Source: Chamaesiphon sp. 336R_metabinner_41 (GTDB taxonomy: Bacteria > Cyanobacteriota > Cyanobacteriia > Cyanobacteriales > Chamaesiphonaceae). From it: a stretch of 64,000 nt of DNA. Shown piece by piece: positions 53,854-63,918 of this stretch. Position numbers and translations under genes: made by a program. Positions within the stretch are counted from its first letter, which is position 1. Each line of letters begins with the position of its first letter. The notes under the pieces are model-generated. The model was given only the letters and a program-made list of their open reading frames with translations. It ran no database searches and was not told where the DNA came from. The stretch is from assembly GCA_025359915.1 (NCBI GenBank), contig JANYDE010000137.1, forward strand, positions 31,445 to 95,444, written 5' to 3'.

Positions 53854-54019
53854 CCACGATTTTAATCGTAGGCGGTACTAGAGCCAAGCAAAAGATGATA
53901 AAGATATCTTTTTTTAACAAGGCACCACAGGCACAGACGTTAGAATGGTTAGACTATGGATCTTAGATTATTAGGATTGCTATATTAAATCTCCGCCTGC
54001 CAGTATCCTTAAACTCAGT

Positions 54020-55765
54020 ATGGTTAACACTTCCACCACCAAGAAACTCGCTAAAGTAGAACATTTAAAGACAGATAGTAACTATCTGCGGGAACCTGTT
54101 GCCAGCGAGCTACTTCTCGATACAAATCATTTCACTGAAGACGCAATTCAGATCCTCAAATTTCACGGCTCCTATCAGCAGGATAATCGCGATAACCGCG
54201 TCAAAGGCGAAGAAAAAGATTATTCGATGATGCTTCGCACCCGCAATCCTGGCGGTTTTATCCCACCTCAATTATATTTGGCACTCGATCGATTGGCGAG
54301 TGACTATGGTAACGAAACCATCCGCGCCACTACCCGTCAGGGTTTCCAGATGCACGGCATTCTCAAGAAAAATCTCAAGCCAGCCATTGCCGCAATTGTC
54401 CAGAACATGGGTTCTACCCTCGGTGCTTGTGGTGACTTGAACCGCAACGTCATGGCACCCCCAGCACCATTTAAGAAGAAGCCAGAATATAGACACGCCT
54501 GGAAATACGCCGATACCGTCGCCGATTTACTCACACCTCATACAGGTGCGTATTATGAGATTTGGTTAGACGGCGAAAAAGCCATCAGTGGCGAACCCGC
54601 ACCCGCAGTCAAAGCAGCCTTAAAAAATAATCTCAACGATACGATTTTCCCTGAAGGTGAGGAGCCAATTTATGGTACCCAATATATGCCCCGCAAATTC
54701 AAAATTGCGGTGACAGTTCCTGGTGATAATTCGATCGATATTTTCTCCCAAGATTTAGGATTAGTCGTAATTACTAACGCTAAAGGCGAATTATTAGGCT
54801 TTAATATTTATGCAGGTGGTGGCTTAGGACGCACCCATAATAAAGAAGAAACATTTGCCAGAATTGCCGATCCAATTGGCTATGTAACTAAAGCAAATAT
54901 CTACGATCTCGTCAAAGCAATTGTAGCAACTCAACGGGATTATGGCGATCGCACCAACCGCCGTCACGCTCGGATGAAATACCTAATCAACGATTGGGGC
55001 GTAGCTAAATTTAAAGCCAAAGTCGAAGAATATTTCGGCAAAAAAATTCAACCCCTCAAACAGATTGCCGAGTTTAAATATCTCGATTTCTTAGGTTGGC
55101 ACGAACAGGGCGATGGTAAAGTATTTCTAGGTATCTCGATCGTCAATGGACGCATCAAAGATGAAGGTGATTTCAAACTCCGCACCGCCCTCCGCGAAAT
55201 CGTCCAGAAATATCAAATTCCCATGCGCGTTACCCCCCATCAAAACGTGCTGATTTATGATATCAAACCAGCCGATAAAGATGCGATCGATAAAATCCTC
55301 ACCGATAACGGAGTCGAACCAGATCCCGCCAAAATCGATAGCCTCGTCCGCCTCTCGATGGCGTGCCCAGCCCTACCTACCTGCGGTCTAGCCGTAACCG
55401 AATCCGAGCGCGTAGCCCCCAGCGTTAACGAACGTTTCCGCGTCCTCCTGACCAAGCTGGGCTTACCAGACGAGCAATTTGTGATCCGCATGACTGGCTG
55501 TCCCAATGGTTGCGCCCGTCCCTATCTGGCGGAAGTCGGCTTTGTGGGTAGTTTCCCCGAAAGTTATCAAGTTTGGCTGGCTGGATGCCCTGCTCAGACT
55601 CGTCTCGCACAGGTTTACACCGAGCGGATGCACATCGACGATCTAGAAACTTTCTTCACACCGATGTTTGAGTACTTTAAGATCGATCACAAACCTGGTG
55701 AAGGTTTTGGTGATTTCTGTCATCGCGTTGGTTTAGAATCCATCCGCGAAGTTTGTAAGCATTAA
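54020..55765 (+). CDS. sir: Ferredoxin-dependent sulfite reductase
   Basis: A 581-residue enzyme reducing sulfite to sulfide with six electrons from ferredoxin. [18 protein letters not shown] and [13 protein letters not shown] bind siroheme/substrate. [11 protein letters not shown] and [13 protein letters not shown] supply the four Cys of the siroheme-coupled [4Fe-4S] cluster. It is somewhat shorter than typical cyanobacterial versions of roughly 635 residues, ending at [20 protein letters not shown]. Sulfur-assimilation role is clear; confusion with NirA is unlikely. Confidence 0.9.
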   Translation: MVNTSTTKKLAKVEHLKTDSNYLREPVASELLLDTNHFTEDAIQILKFHGSYQQDNRDNRVKGEEKDYSMMLRTRNPGGFIPPQLYLALDRLASDYGNETIRATTRQGFQMHGILKKNLKPAIAAIVQNMGSTLGACGDLNRNVMAPPAPFKKKPEYRHAWKYADTVADLLTPHTGAYYEIWLDGEKAISGEPAPAVKAALKNNLNDTIFPEGEEPIYGTQYMPRKFKIAVTVPGDNSIDIFSQDLGLVVITNAKGELLGFNIYAGGGLGRTHNKEETFARIADPIGYVTKANIYDLVKAIVATQRDYGDRTNRRHARMKYLINDWGVAKFKAKVEEYFGKKIQPLKQIAEFKYLDFLGWHEQGDGKVFLGISIVNGRIKDEGDFKLRTALREIVQKYQIPMRVTPHQNVLIYDIKPADKDAIDKILTDNGVEPDPAKIDSLVRLSMACPALPTCGLAVTESERVAPSVNERFRVLLTKLGLPDEQFVIRMTGCPNGCARPYLAEVGFVGSFPESYQVWLAGCPAQTRLAQVYTERMHIDDLETFFTPMFEYFKIDHKPGEGFGDFCHRVGLESIREVCKH

Positions 55766-55781
55766 GTAACCTCAACAATCC

Positions 55782-55865
55782 GTAGGTTGGGTAGAGCGAC
55801 AGCGAAACCCAACTCACACACAAATATTCTAGAAATGTTGGGTTTTATTCTTCAACCCAACCTAC
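55782..55865. repeat. GTAGGTTGGGT inverted-repeat element
   Basis: 84 bases with perfect 11-bp ends (GTAGGTTGGGT / ACCCAACCTAC) and an internal AAACCCAAC/GTTGGGTTT pair. It lies between sir and the AbrB relic and looks like a small non-autonomous element. Confidence 0.8.
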
Positions 55866-55897
55866 CACTACCACTATAGCCATATCGAGCGAGTGTC

Positions 55898-56104
55898 ATG
55901 GATGCAGTCATCGTTTCATCGAAATATCAGATTGTTATTCCCAAGGAAATCAGGGAATCGATGGGAATAGTCTCAGGGCAAAAAATTCAAATGATTGCCT
56001 ATCGTAACCGGATCAAACTGATCCCGATTAAGCCCATCGCTTAGATGAGAGGCTTGCTCAAAGGGATTGATACAGAGGCAACTAGAGAAGGAAATCAGAA
56101 ATAA
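55898..56104 (+). pseudogene. AbrB/SpoVT-type antitoxin with an in-frame nonsense codon
   Basis: MDAVIVSSKYQIVIPKEIRE ... RIKLIPIKPIA, then TAG (56042-56044), then the same frame continues MRGLLKGIDTEATREGNQK to a TAA. The downstream residues match the usual C-terminus of this antitoxin family (RGFLKGIDT-type), so the TAG is a premature stop. The truncated 48-residue form keeps the swapped-hairpin DNA-binding part. No toxin gene follows. Confidence 0.75.
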
Positions 56105-56113
56105 TAATCAATT

Positions 56114-57025
56114 TTGTCAGTACCGATCGTTTACCATCCTGATTATGTCGTACCATTGCCCGATAGTCATCGCTTTCCGATGTCCAAATTTCGGATGCTG
56201 TATGAGTTGTTATTGGCAGATGAATTAGTTACCGCAGAACGAACATTTGCGCCCATATTACCACCAACAGCATGGTTGGAATTAGTCCACGATCCGGCTT
56301 ATATTCAAGCTTACTATACTGGCACATTAGACCCCAAAGCACAGCGAAGGATTGGCTTACCCTGGAGTCCAGAATTAGTCAATCGGACTTGTATCGCTTT
56401 GGGTGGCTCGATTCTGACGGCTAAACTGGCGATCGAATATGGGATCGCTTGTAATACGGCGGGCGGAACTCATCATGCTTTTGCGAATATGGGTTCGGGC
56501 TTTTGCATTTTCAACGATCTAGCGATCGCCTCTCGTGTAATACAGAAATTAGGTTTAGCCAAAAAGATTCTCATCGTCGATCTCGATGTTCATCAAGGCG
56601 ATGGTACAGCGGCAATTTTTCAAAGAGATCCGAGTGTATTTACCTTTTCGATGCACTGTGATATCAATTTCCCTAGCAAGAAACAAACCAGCGATCTCGA
56701 TGTACCATTGCGAGAAGGGATGGAAGATGCGGAGTATTTAACAACCCTGGCTCAGTATTTGCCGGATTTATTATCACAGGTAAAACCGGATTTAGTGCTG
56801 TACGATGCAGGTGTAGATCCGCATATTAACGACAGGTTGGGTAAATTAGCATTAACTAATACGGGGATATTCGATCGAGATTTTCAAGTATTAAATACCT
56901 GCATCTCACAAGGATATCCAGTCGCCTGTGTAATTGGTGGCGGCTATGCTGAAGATCTACCGAGTTTAGTCTATCGACACTCATTACTTCATCGGGCAGC
57001 AGATCGGGTTTATCGTAAATACTAG
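56114..57025 (+). CDS. Histone deacetylase-family amidohydrolase
   Basis: A 303-residue zinc hydrolase of the HDAC/acetylpolyamine/acetoin-utilisation superfamily. NTAGGTHHAF contains the tandem His, ILIVDLDVHQGDGTA the Zn ligands Asp and His, LYDAGVDPH the third, and GGGYAEDL the Gly-rich loop. The substrate is unknown; bacterial relatives act on polyamines or acetylated proteins. The start is TTG (56114), with the conserved sequence beginning right after. Confidence 0.87.
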   Translation: MSVPIVYHPDYVVPLPDSHRFPMSKFRMLYELLLADELVTAERTFAPILPPTAWLELVHDPAYIQAYYTGTLDPKAQRRIGLPWSPELVNRTCIALGGSILTAKLAIEYGIACNTAGGTHHAFANMGSGFCIFNDLAIASRVIQKLGLAKKILIVDLDVHQGDGTAAIFQRDPSVFTFSMHCDINFPSKKQTSDLDVPLREGMEDAEYLTTLAQYLPDLLSQVKPDLVLYDAGVDPHINDRLGKLALTNTGIFDRDFQVLNTCISQGYPVACVIGGGYAEDLPSLVYRHSLLHRAADRVYRKY

Positions 57026-57049
57026 TACTGGGCAGCGTAAATTTAAGTA

Positions 57050-58534
57050 TTAGCTATTCACCAACTCCAATCCCCGTCGATACAATTCCTGGGCGTACTC
57101 AGTCCAGGTACCCTGCCCCCAGTAACGAAAACAACTAGTTTGTACTAAGAGATTGTATAGTAAGGCTGCTTGATAATCCGATCGAGTGGTAACGGTGGGA
57201 TCTGCGGCTACTAGTGCATCAAACTTTTGGTGGAATAGCGCGCTCAATTGGTACATTGGAGCCAAAACATTATCATAGCCCTGCACCCAACTGAGATTAT
57301 CTGTCCAGGATGCGCCATCCATGTTGAATTTAGGATCGGTTCTTTTGAGGGCGGCGATCGCATTTTCTACTGATTCGGTGTTAGCCTGGGTTGGATCGAC
57401 TAATTGCCAAATTTTGTGTTGTTGAACTCCCTGGCAGATGGGATAATCAGCTTCAGTTATGCCGACAGTTGCTAATAGCTCTAAATATTCCGTCCCATTG
57501 CAGCCTACCACACCATGCGTTTGACCTTTGATTTCTTGCCAAGGTCTGGGGAAATCGCGGGGGAATTCATTCATCATTACACCCCCATTTTCACCGTCGG
57601 CAATTTGAGTAACTAAGCACGGAATTGATTTCCCGCCGAGTTGTTGTTTGCCGCGACTTTTTGCTTCGTAATAGGGTTGCATTTGGGCGACTAATTTGGT
57701 GTCCGATCCTTGGGTTTTAATTAATGCGGTGATACTAATCGTTTCCCCCTGGGAATTGCGGGCAACTAGGCGATTTGGGAGATATTTATTGTCTTGAGTC
57801 AAACTTCCCCCATCGAGTTGTTCGACAGAATGTTCCTGCACCATCAACCACCGATAACCGCACTCTTTTAAGGCTTTGATATATTCATACAAAACATCTG
57901 GATGGTTGGGGAGATGCATTTCTGGCGGTGAGAAACCTTTGACTCGTTGCAACGCTTCGATCCCAAATAGTGCCGCAAAATGATGTTGCCATGCTTGGAT
58001 CTGTAATTTGATATCGGGAGTCGGTGTTGAAGGTACCACCGCATGGCTCCACATCGTCCCCAGCCACTCGACATGAGGTTGATACTGTTTGTTGCAAGTA
58101 ATTCGTTTGAGGTGGTCTAGCACGTCATTTCGCCCCATCTGCTGCAATCCCCACAACAGGTTCCCTGAATAGTCCAACATGATCCGAGGATTGCAACCTT
58201 GGGCGACTAAATCGGGGATAAATTCACCCATCCGCTCATAGCACCAAGCAAAGACACCTGCATTATGATTGTCACCTTCGCCTTGATGCTCGAACATGTA
58301 TTGAAGGTGTCCGATAAGTTCGCCCTGTGAGCCAGCCGGAATCGTCGGTTGGTGCATATGTAGAGCGCACGCAAACCCTGCCGTCATCTCGGCTAATCGC
58401 AGATTGCTGGTAGGCAGAAAGACTAGTTCGGAATGGTTGACAGCGGCGTTAATCTCAGATTCCCGTCCGCAGATACTGGGTAGTTCAGAGCCGATTTTGG
58501 CTAACTCGGATATGGAGGATGGAGTAGAAATCAT
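57050..58534 (-). CDS. Glycoside hydrolase family 57-like protein
   Basis: A 494-residue protein starting at MISTPSSISELAK (58534), where GGAG stands seven bases before ATG. CALHMHQPTIPAG is the GH57 opening His box; VEWLGTMWSHAVVP, GFSPPEMHLP and ITQIADGENGGVMM (acidic residues) follow the (beta/alpha)7 pattern. The ending is a helical bundle domain. GH57 enzymes act on alpha-glucans such as glycogen, or related chains. The exact specificity is open. Confidence 0.82.
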   Translation of the reverse strand: MISTPSSISELAKIGSELPSICGRESEINAAVNHSELVFLPTSNLRLAEMTAGFACALHMHQPTIPAGSQGELIGHLQYMFEHQGEGDNHNAGVFAWCYERMGEFIPDLVAQGCNPRIMLDYSGNLLWGLQQMGRNDVLDHLKRITCNKQYQPHVEWLGTMWSHAVVPSTPTPDIKLQIQAWQHHFAALFGIEALQRVKGFSPPEMHLPNHPDVLYEYIKALKECGYRWLMVQEHSVEQLDGGSLTQDNKYLPNRLVARNSQGETISITALIKTQGSDTKLVAQMQPYYEAKSRGKQQLGGKSIPCLVTQIADGENGGVMMNEFPRDFPRPWQEIKGQTHGVVGCNGTEYLELLATVGITEADYPICQGVQQHKIWQLVDPTQANTESVENAIAALKRTDPKFNMDGASWTDNLSWVQGYDNVLAPMYQLSALFHQKFDALVAADPTVTTRSDYQAALLYNLLVQTSCFRYWGQGTWTEYAQELYRRGLELVNS

Positions 58535-58748
58535 GAATGGCTCCGAAGCTGACGATCGATTCACCATACCAAACTACATCGACACCGAATCGATCGAGAG
58601 TTGGAAACTTAACTTTCGATCTGTGATAATCATCGCAGCCGAATTTCAATCGATCTGCGAAATTGGGGATTAACACTAAATTTTCACCTACTTGGTGTAA
58701 TATAGTCCGAGTGTTTCAGACTGTCCCCAATCGATTACGGCACTGCAT

Positions 58749-59225
58749 GTGACTATTTTATCCCCCAATCTCAATCAATATCAATTATTAATAGGAACTC
58801 CGATCGATTCCACTACCCTGTTAAAATTTCTCCAAATTACTTATCAGGAATTATATCCTGAGCAACAAGACTATCAACATTTGAGCTTGACAGTCGATCG
58901 ATATTTTAGTATTGAGAGTCCATTATGGTTTGTCACTACATTCGATCGAGATCGCTCTATCAAGATTGCCTGTTTGTGGTTGGGAATTGCGATCGATCAG
59001 GTTAACGGAATTCGTCATCCGAATATCTTTCTAATTTATGTCGATCCCAATTATCGTCGTCAGGGGATCGGACTGGCATTAATGGGACATGCTGAAACCT
59101 GGGCAAAGACGCAGGGATATACTCAGATAGGTTTACAGGTATTTACTACCAATCATCCAGCGATCGAACTATACCAGCAATTGGGTTATCAATCTCGATC
59201 TATCTCGATGATGCGAGAACTATGA
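58749..59225 (+). CDS. GNAT N-acetyltransferase
   Basis: A 158-residue acetyltransferase. The acetyl-CoA loop is VDPNYRRQGIGLALM, preceded by IACLWLGIAIDQVNG, and the C-terminal strand contains VFTTNHPAIELYQQLGYQ. The start is GTG. The substrate may be an amine or a protein N-terminus; context gives no hint. The upstream spacer of about 180 bases holds nothing recognisable. Confidence 0.83.
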   Translation: MTILSPNLNQYQLLIGTPIDSTTLLKFLQITYQELYPEQQDYQHLSLTVDRYFSIESPLWFVTTFDRDRSIKIACLWLGIAIDQVNGIRHPNIFLIYVDPNYRRQGIGLALMGHAETWAKTQGYTQIGLQVFTTNHPAIELYQQLGYQSRSISMMREL

Positions 59226-59308
59226 TTAAGTAATAGGTAATAAGTAATAAGTAATAAGTTCATTTTTTAGGTACGAGTATTGCATCGTTTTTCTAAACAG
59301 ATAAGTCC

Positions 59309-59336
59309 CAAAAAAGGACGATCAAATCGATCGTCC
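59309..59336 (-). terminator. Rho-independent terminator of rplY
   Basis: Minus strand: GGACGATC, loop, GATCGTCC, then TTTTTT. It lies about 35 bases past the rplY stop. Confidence 0.9.
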
Positions 59337-59369
59337 CCTGCCTAGTTATAATACTATCAGCCTAAACTA

Positions 59370-59666
59370 TTACGCTTTAACTGCCAAAAAGCTCAAGTGA
59401 TAAGGGAAGTTTTTCCAAGGGTGAGTTTGGATTTCGGCAACTACGGTAGTACCTTTCCAATTTAATTCTGGAATACTTACTTCAACTGGAGTTTTGTTGA
59501 CTCTAGCTTTTTTGATTAGGTTCTCAACGCTTTTAGCATCAAGAGTTAAGAGGATGGATTTGTCGCCGTCGTGTCCATAAAGATTGACGGGGATATGTCC
59601 AGAGCGGCGGAGTGAGTTAGGTTTTGTACCAGCAACACGTTGCTTTAATTCGACTGCGAGTTCCAT
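59370..59666 (-). CDS. rplY: 50S ribosomal protein L25
   Basis: A 98-residue short-form L25, binding 5S r[34 protein letters not shown] is the family opening, and [12 protein letters not shown] the last strand. The C-terminal CTC domain is missing, as in the short-form proteins. It follows purA on the same strand, with a stem-loop between. Confidence 0.94.
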   Translation of the reverse strand: MELAVELKQRVAGTKPNSLRRSGHIPVNLYGHDGDKSILLTLDAKSVENLIKKARVNKTPVEVSIPELNWKGTTVVAEIQTHPWKNFPYHLSFLAVKA

Positions 59667-59710
59667 CTTTTTTAAGAGTTATTTGGTAAAATTTCGGTGT
59701 TTAGAGATAC

Positions 59711-59744
59711 AATCCCAAACTTCCCGCGAGGGAAGTTTGGGATT
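59711..59744 (-). terminator. Stem-loop between purA and rplY
   Basis: A perfect 15-bp stem, AATCCCAAACTTCCC and its complement, with loop GCGA. It lies 13 bases after the purA stop and 44 bases before rplY, so it may be a terminator or attenuator. Confidence 0.7.
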
Positions 59745-59756
59745 AGCTTGATGGTA

Positions 59757-61091
<1,335 letters not shown>

Positions 61092-61178
61092 TTATTGCTT
61101 GTCTATCTGAATAAAGTTAACACAATCTACAATACTACCATAGGGATGGAGGCATGTCAAAAATTATCCGATCGAGAC

Positions 61179-61212
61179 AGATCCCCGACTTCTTGCGAGA
61201 AGTCGGGGATCT
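61179..61212. repeat. GACTTCT-family stem-loop upstream of purA
   Basis: A perfect 15-bp stem, AGATCCCCGACTTCT and its complement, with loop TGCG. It lies between the divergent purA and 61295 genes, so it is not an ordinary terminator there. Confidence 0.85.
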
Positions 61213-61294
61213 AGTTTGACTGCTATAAAATAGACATAGCCCGATCGATAAAATATTTATCCGCAAGGCGCAAGAATCCAGGAAGCAAAATAAT

Positions 61295-62074
61295 ATGAAA
61301 ACTCTTAGTTCCGATCTCGCCGCGAAATCAATTGAGATGTCACCAGCAGCAAAGGCTAAGTGGCTGACGATGTTGAAAACTCGCAAAATTAATACTGCGA
61401 AACAATTGCTATCGAGGGTGCGGGATCTTCATGGCGAACCGTTGGCGAGAAAGGCTTTGAAGGGTGATAGATTGGATCGCACGACTTGGGATTCGATTTT
61501 CAAGGGCTTGAAGGTGTTTCGAGATGATTACTTCAATGATATTGAATGGTTCGAGCGGAATCTAGAGAGTCAGTGGGGGATGTTGTGGGAAATGGCGAAG
61601 GATGCGTCCGATCGATTTGGGATAGTATTACCAGAGCATATTCCCGATTCTAGCGCGTGGGATGGGATTGGCTCAGATTGGTTTGAACAGTCGATCGCTA
61701 GTCGAACATCGGTATTATTAGAAATACCTTGGGGAACTCCTGGTTATTTGCTGTTGTTGGAGCAGGATGCACTGGGGAATATTGTGTTGCTTTCGCCGTC
61801 GCCGTTGATGGCAAATCCGTTGCTGACGGGCAAAATTCAACGATTACCTCAATATCCACCGTCACCGTTTGAGTTTCTTCAGCCGATAACTGTGGGGACT
61901 AATTATCTATGGGCGGGGGTATTTGCCCAGTTACCAGATTTGCGATGGTTGGCTGATGCTCAAAAAAGACCGCTCAGATTGGAGTTACCACAGCTTGCGG
62001 ATTTATTTAATTTTGCGAGTAAATATCAGCAAGAGGCTGCGATGTTTCGATCGAGCTATGTGGTAATTGATTAG
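61295..62074 (+). CDS. Hypothetical cyanobacterial protein
   Basis: A 259-residue protein without a recognised domain. The N-terminal half is basic and helical (AAKAKWLTMLKTRKINTAKQ...), and the C-terminal half contains LLEQDALGNIVLLSPSPLMAN and a proline-rich YPPSPFEFLQ segment, followed by a beta-rich part. This may be a multidomain protein with a C-terminal DUF4384-like strand cluster, but that is a guess. No signal peptide or membrane span is evident. Confidence 0.55.
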   Translation: MKTLSSDLAAKSIEMSPAAKAKWLTMLKTRKINTAKQLLSRVRDLHGEPLARKALKGDRLDRTTWDSIFKGLKVFRDDYFNDIEWFERNLESQWGMLWEMAKDASDRFGIVLPEHIPDSSAWDGIGSDWFEQSIASRTSVLLEIPWGTPGYLLLLEQDALGNIVLLSPSPLMANPLLTGKIQRLPQYPPSPFEFLQPITVGTNYLWAGVFAQLPDLRWLADAQKRPLRLELPQLADLFNFASKYQQEAAMFRSSYVVID

Positions 62075-62114
62075 TAATAGGTGGCAATAAACCTACCATT
62101 TCTCCTGCGAATCT

Positions 62115-62147
62115 AGTAGGGGGCAATTCATGAATTGCGTCTACTAG
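62115..62147. repeat. GTAGGGGC-family palindrome, degenerate copy
   Basis: TAGTAGGGGGCAATTCATGA ATTGCGTCTACTA: the centre matches the other family members but the right arm has substitutions and lacks one base. Confidence 0.8.
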
Positions 62148-62208
62148 AGTTAAGCCAGGGACTACTATGCGGCATCAACAAAATGATTAATTAAGTGATT
62201 AATCATTA

Positions 62209-62571
62209 TTAGTTACTAACAGATTTTATTGCGTTAATTATATCTTCCTCCGAATATGGCTTGGTAATATAGATTTCGATGCCCTGTTTTTGCCCCCACA
62301 TTCGATCTAAATCTCGATCGCGAGCCGTGCAAGCAATAATCGGAATATTCTGGGTGTCTGGATATACTTTCAGCAGCCGACACAACTCGAAACCATTAAC
62401 TCCTTCCATCGTAATGTCGGTGACGATTGCATCTGGTTTTTCCTTAGCCGCTAGTTCCATCGCATCTGCGGCGTTATCTGTAGAGATAACTTGATAATTA
62501 TTGCGCTCTAAATAAAGAGTCATCAATTCTCTTTCAGATTGACTATCTTCGATAATTAAAATTTTCTTCAT
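62209..62571 (-). CDS. Single-domain response regulator (CheY/PilH-like)
   Basis: A 120-residue receiver: IIEDSQSERELM provides the acidic pair, D52 (IVTDITMEGVNG) is the phospho-acceptor, T in IACTARD and K in ITKPYSEEDI complete the switch site. There is no output domain. PilH-like regulators control type IV pilus motility or phototaxis in cyanobacteria, but no partner kinase lies nearby. Confidence 0.9.
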   Translation of the reverse strand: MKKILIIEDSQSERELMTLYLERNNYQVISTDNAADAMELAAKEKPDAIVTDITMEGVNGFELCRLLKVYPDTQNIPIIACTARDRDLDRMWGQKQGIEIYITKPYSEEDIINAIKSVSN

Positions 62572-62822
62572 GTCTGTGATTTTTTAAACTTATTAAATAA
62601 TATGAGATGATCTAGTCCACAAGCAAGAGTGTATGATAATTCTAGTCTGAGGCTATGTGTGTACTTTTGTAGAAAGTAGAGTATTTAAAGAATTATTGTA
62701 CGGATGATGCCGCTAAAGAATTAAATTAGTTGAATGAAGCTCTGAGTGAATGCTTCCAGATATAATCAACATGGAAACCAGATCTTTACGAGAGGATCTA
62801 AAACCTGTGTGGATAAATTCTC

Positions 62823-63401
62823 ATGCTGACCGATCGAGTTAAAGAACTAATTGCTAGAGCTAGAATTGTGAGCTTTGCTAGTTGGGAATCCCATCCCGCT
62901 GAGAGTATCGCCATTTTCCAAGCCGCCGAGGATGCCAGAGTCTATCTTACCGATGAAGATTACGCCAAAATTGTGGCACTATCACCCCAAACTTCTAGCT
63001 TAATCTCGATCGCGCAATTACTACGAGATCGAGTCGTCGAAATCGTCGATGAAGCCAGAGTCGAAGTATTCAGCCAATTTCCCCATATTGCCGAGCCAGG
63101 TGGCGGACTTTATCCCCCCGAACGCGCCGAAGCTTGTTGGCGAGACTTCTGGCATTATCTCCGCCCGATTACATACGGAATTAGTGGCGGTTACTCCGAA
63201 TACACGAGCGCGGAAGGATTGGAAAATATGCGGATCCTGTATGAAGAATTACAAGTTCCCCTAGATGCGATGACAGTCGGACTCGAAGGGATGAAGACAG
63301 CCAGTCTCAAACGGATCGATCCGAGTCAACATTCGATCGTCAGTCCCTATTTTGACCATCTTATCAACCAATTAAAATCCTTCACAACCAGCCATGAATG
63401 A
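62823..63401 (+). CDS. Phycobilisome-type globin (allophycocyanin-like)
   Basis: A 192-residue member of the phycobiliprotein fold. The block PPERAEACWRDFWHYLRPITYGI corresponds to the chromophore-attachment helix of phycocyanins and allophycocyanins (C in AACLRD-like context), so bilin binding is possible. VEVFSQFPHIAEPGGGLYPP is the preceding conserved segment. It differs too much for a normal ApcA/B or CpcA/B and belongs to the divergent family of phycobilisome-like proteins. It overlaps the next gene by eight bases, so they are co-translated. Confidence 0.72.
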   Translation: MLTDRVKELIARARIVSFASWESHPAESIAIFQAAEDARVYLTDEDYAKIVALSPQTSSLISIAQLLRDRVVEIVDEARVEVFSQFPHIAEPGGGLYPPERAEACWRDFWHYLRPITYGISGGYSEYTSAEGLENMRILYEELQVPLDAMTVGLEGMKTASLKRIDPSQHSIVSPYFDHLINQLKSFTTSHE

Positions 63402-63864
63402 CCCTCAATCCCTACGAATGTTACTTTCCCATAACTTCGACCTGAAAGATGGAACTACCCCCGCCCTGAGTCGGGAAGCCTTCACTCAGATATTTATTGA
63501 TGGCTTCAGTTCGTACCTAGAAGTCAAATGTCGTCAAGTAGACAATCCGCACTGGATTGTTGAAGTTGTCTGTTTAGCTGGATTCCTGACACCGCAACAA
63601 GTGGGTGAAAAGTGCGCCCAAATTCTCTCGAATAGTCGGAAACAATCGCTGGGAAGCATTGATTTTGACACATTAATTTTAGGTGGCATCAAAACCACTC
63701 CCGCCACCAGTAATTCCCCCGACGCATTACAACCCAATCAATGGGGCGTAGATGTCGTAGAAACTAAGTCTGGCGAACAATTCCTGCGATCGATCTCCTG
63801 GGATACTACGATCGCGGGTAAACCCGTTGACAGCATTTTCAAAGTTGAATCGATCGGTAAATAG
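63394..63864 (+). CDS. Hypothetical protein coupled to the phycobilisome-like gene
   Basis: A 156-residue protein that I do not recognise. It has a mixed alpha/beta pattern with WIVEVVCLAGFLTPQQVGEKCAQIL and TLILGGIKTTPATSN, and no membrane span or signal. It starts inside the end of the phycobilisome-like gene (ATGA overlap region), so the two probably act together, perhaps in chromophore or assembly work (inference only). Confidence 0.55.
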   Translation: MNDPQSLRMLLSHNFDLKDGTTPALSREAFTQIFIDGFSSYLEVKCRQVDNPHWIVEVVCLAGFLTPQQVGEKCAQILSNSRKQSLGSIDFDTLILGGIKTTPATSNSPDALQPNQWGVDVVETKSGEQFLRSISWDTTIAGKPVDSIFKVESIGK

Positions 63865-63892
63865 GGCTTGCTGAATAAGTCAATAAAATGGC

Positions 63893-63918
63893 ATTCAATT
63901 CGATCGATCGAATTGAAT
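63893..63918. repeat. 26-bp perfect palindrome near the window end
   Basis: ATTCAATTCGATC and its complement. It follows GGGCTTGCTGAATAAGTC (63863-63881), which looks like the terminal repeat of some cyanobacterial insertion sequences. No transposase is visible before the window ends. Confidence 0.6.

Noticed and set aside
54272..54534. Minus-strand frames inside sulfite reductase
   Set aside because: Shadows of the strongly conserved plus-strand gene, lacking their own signals.
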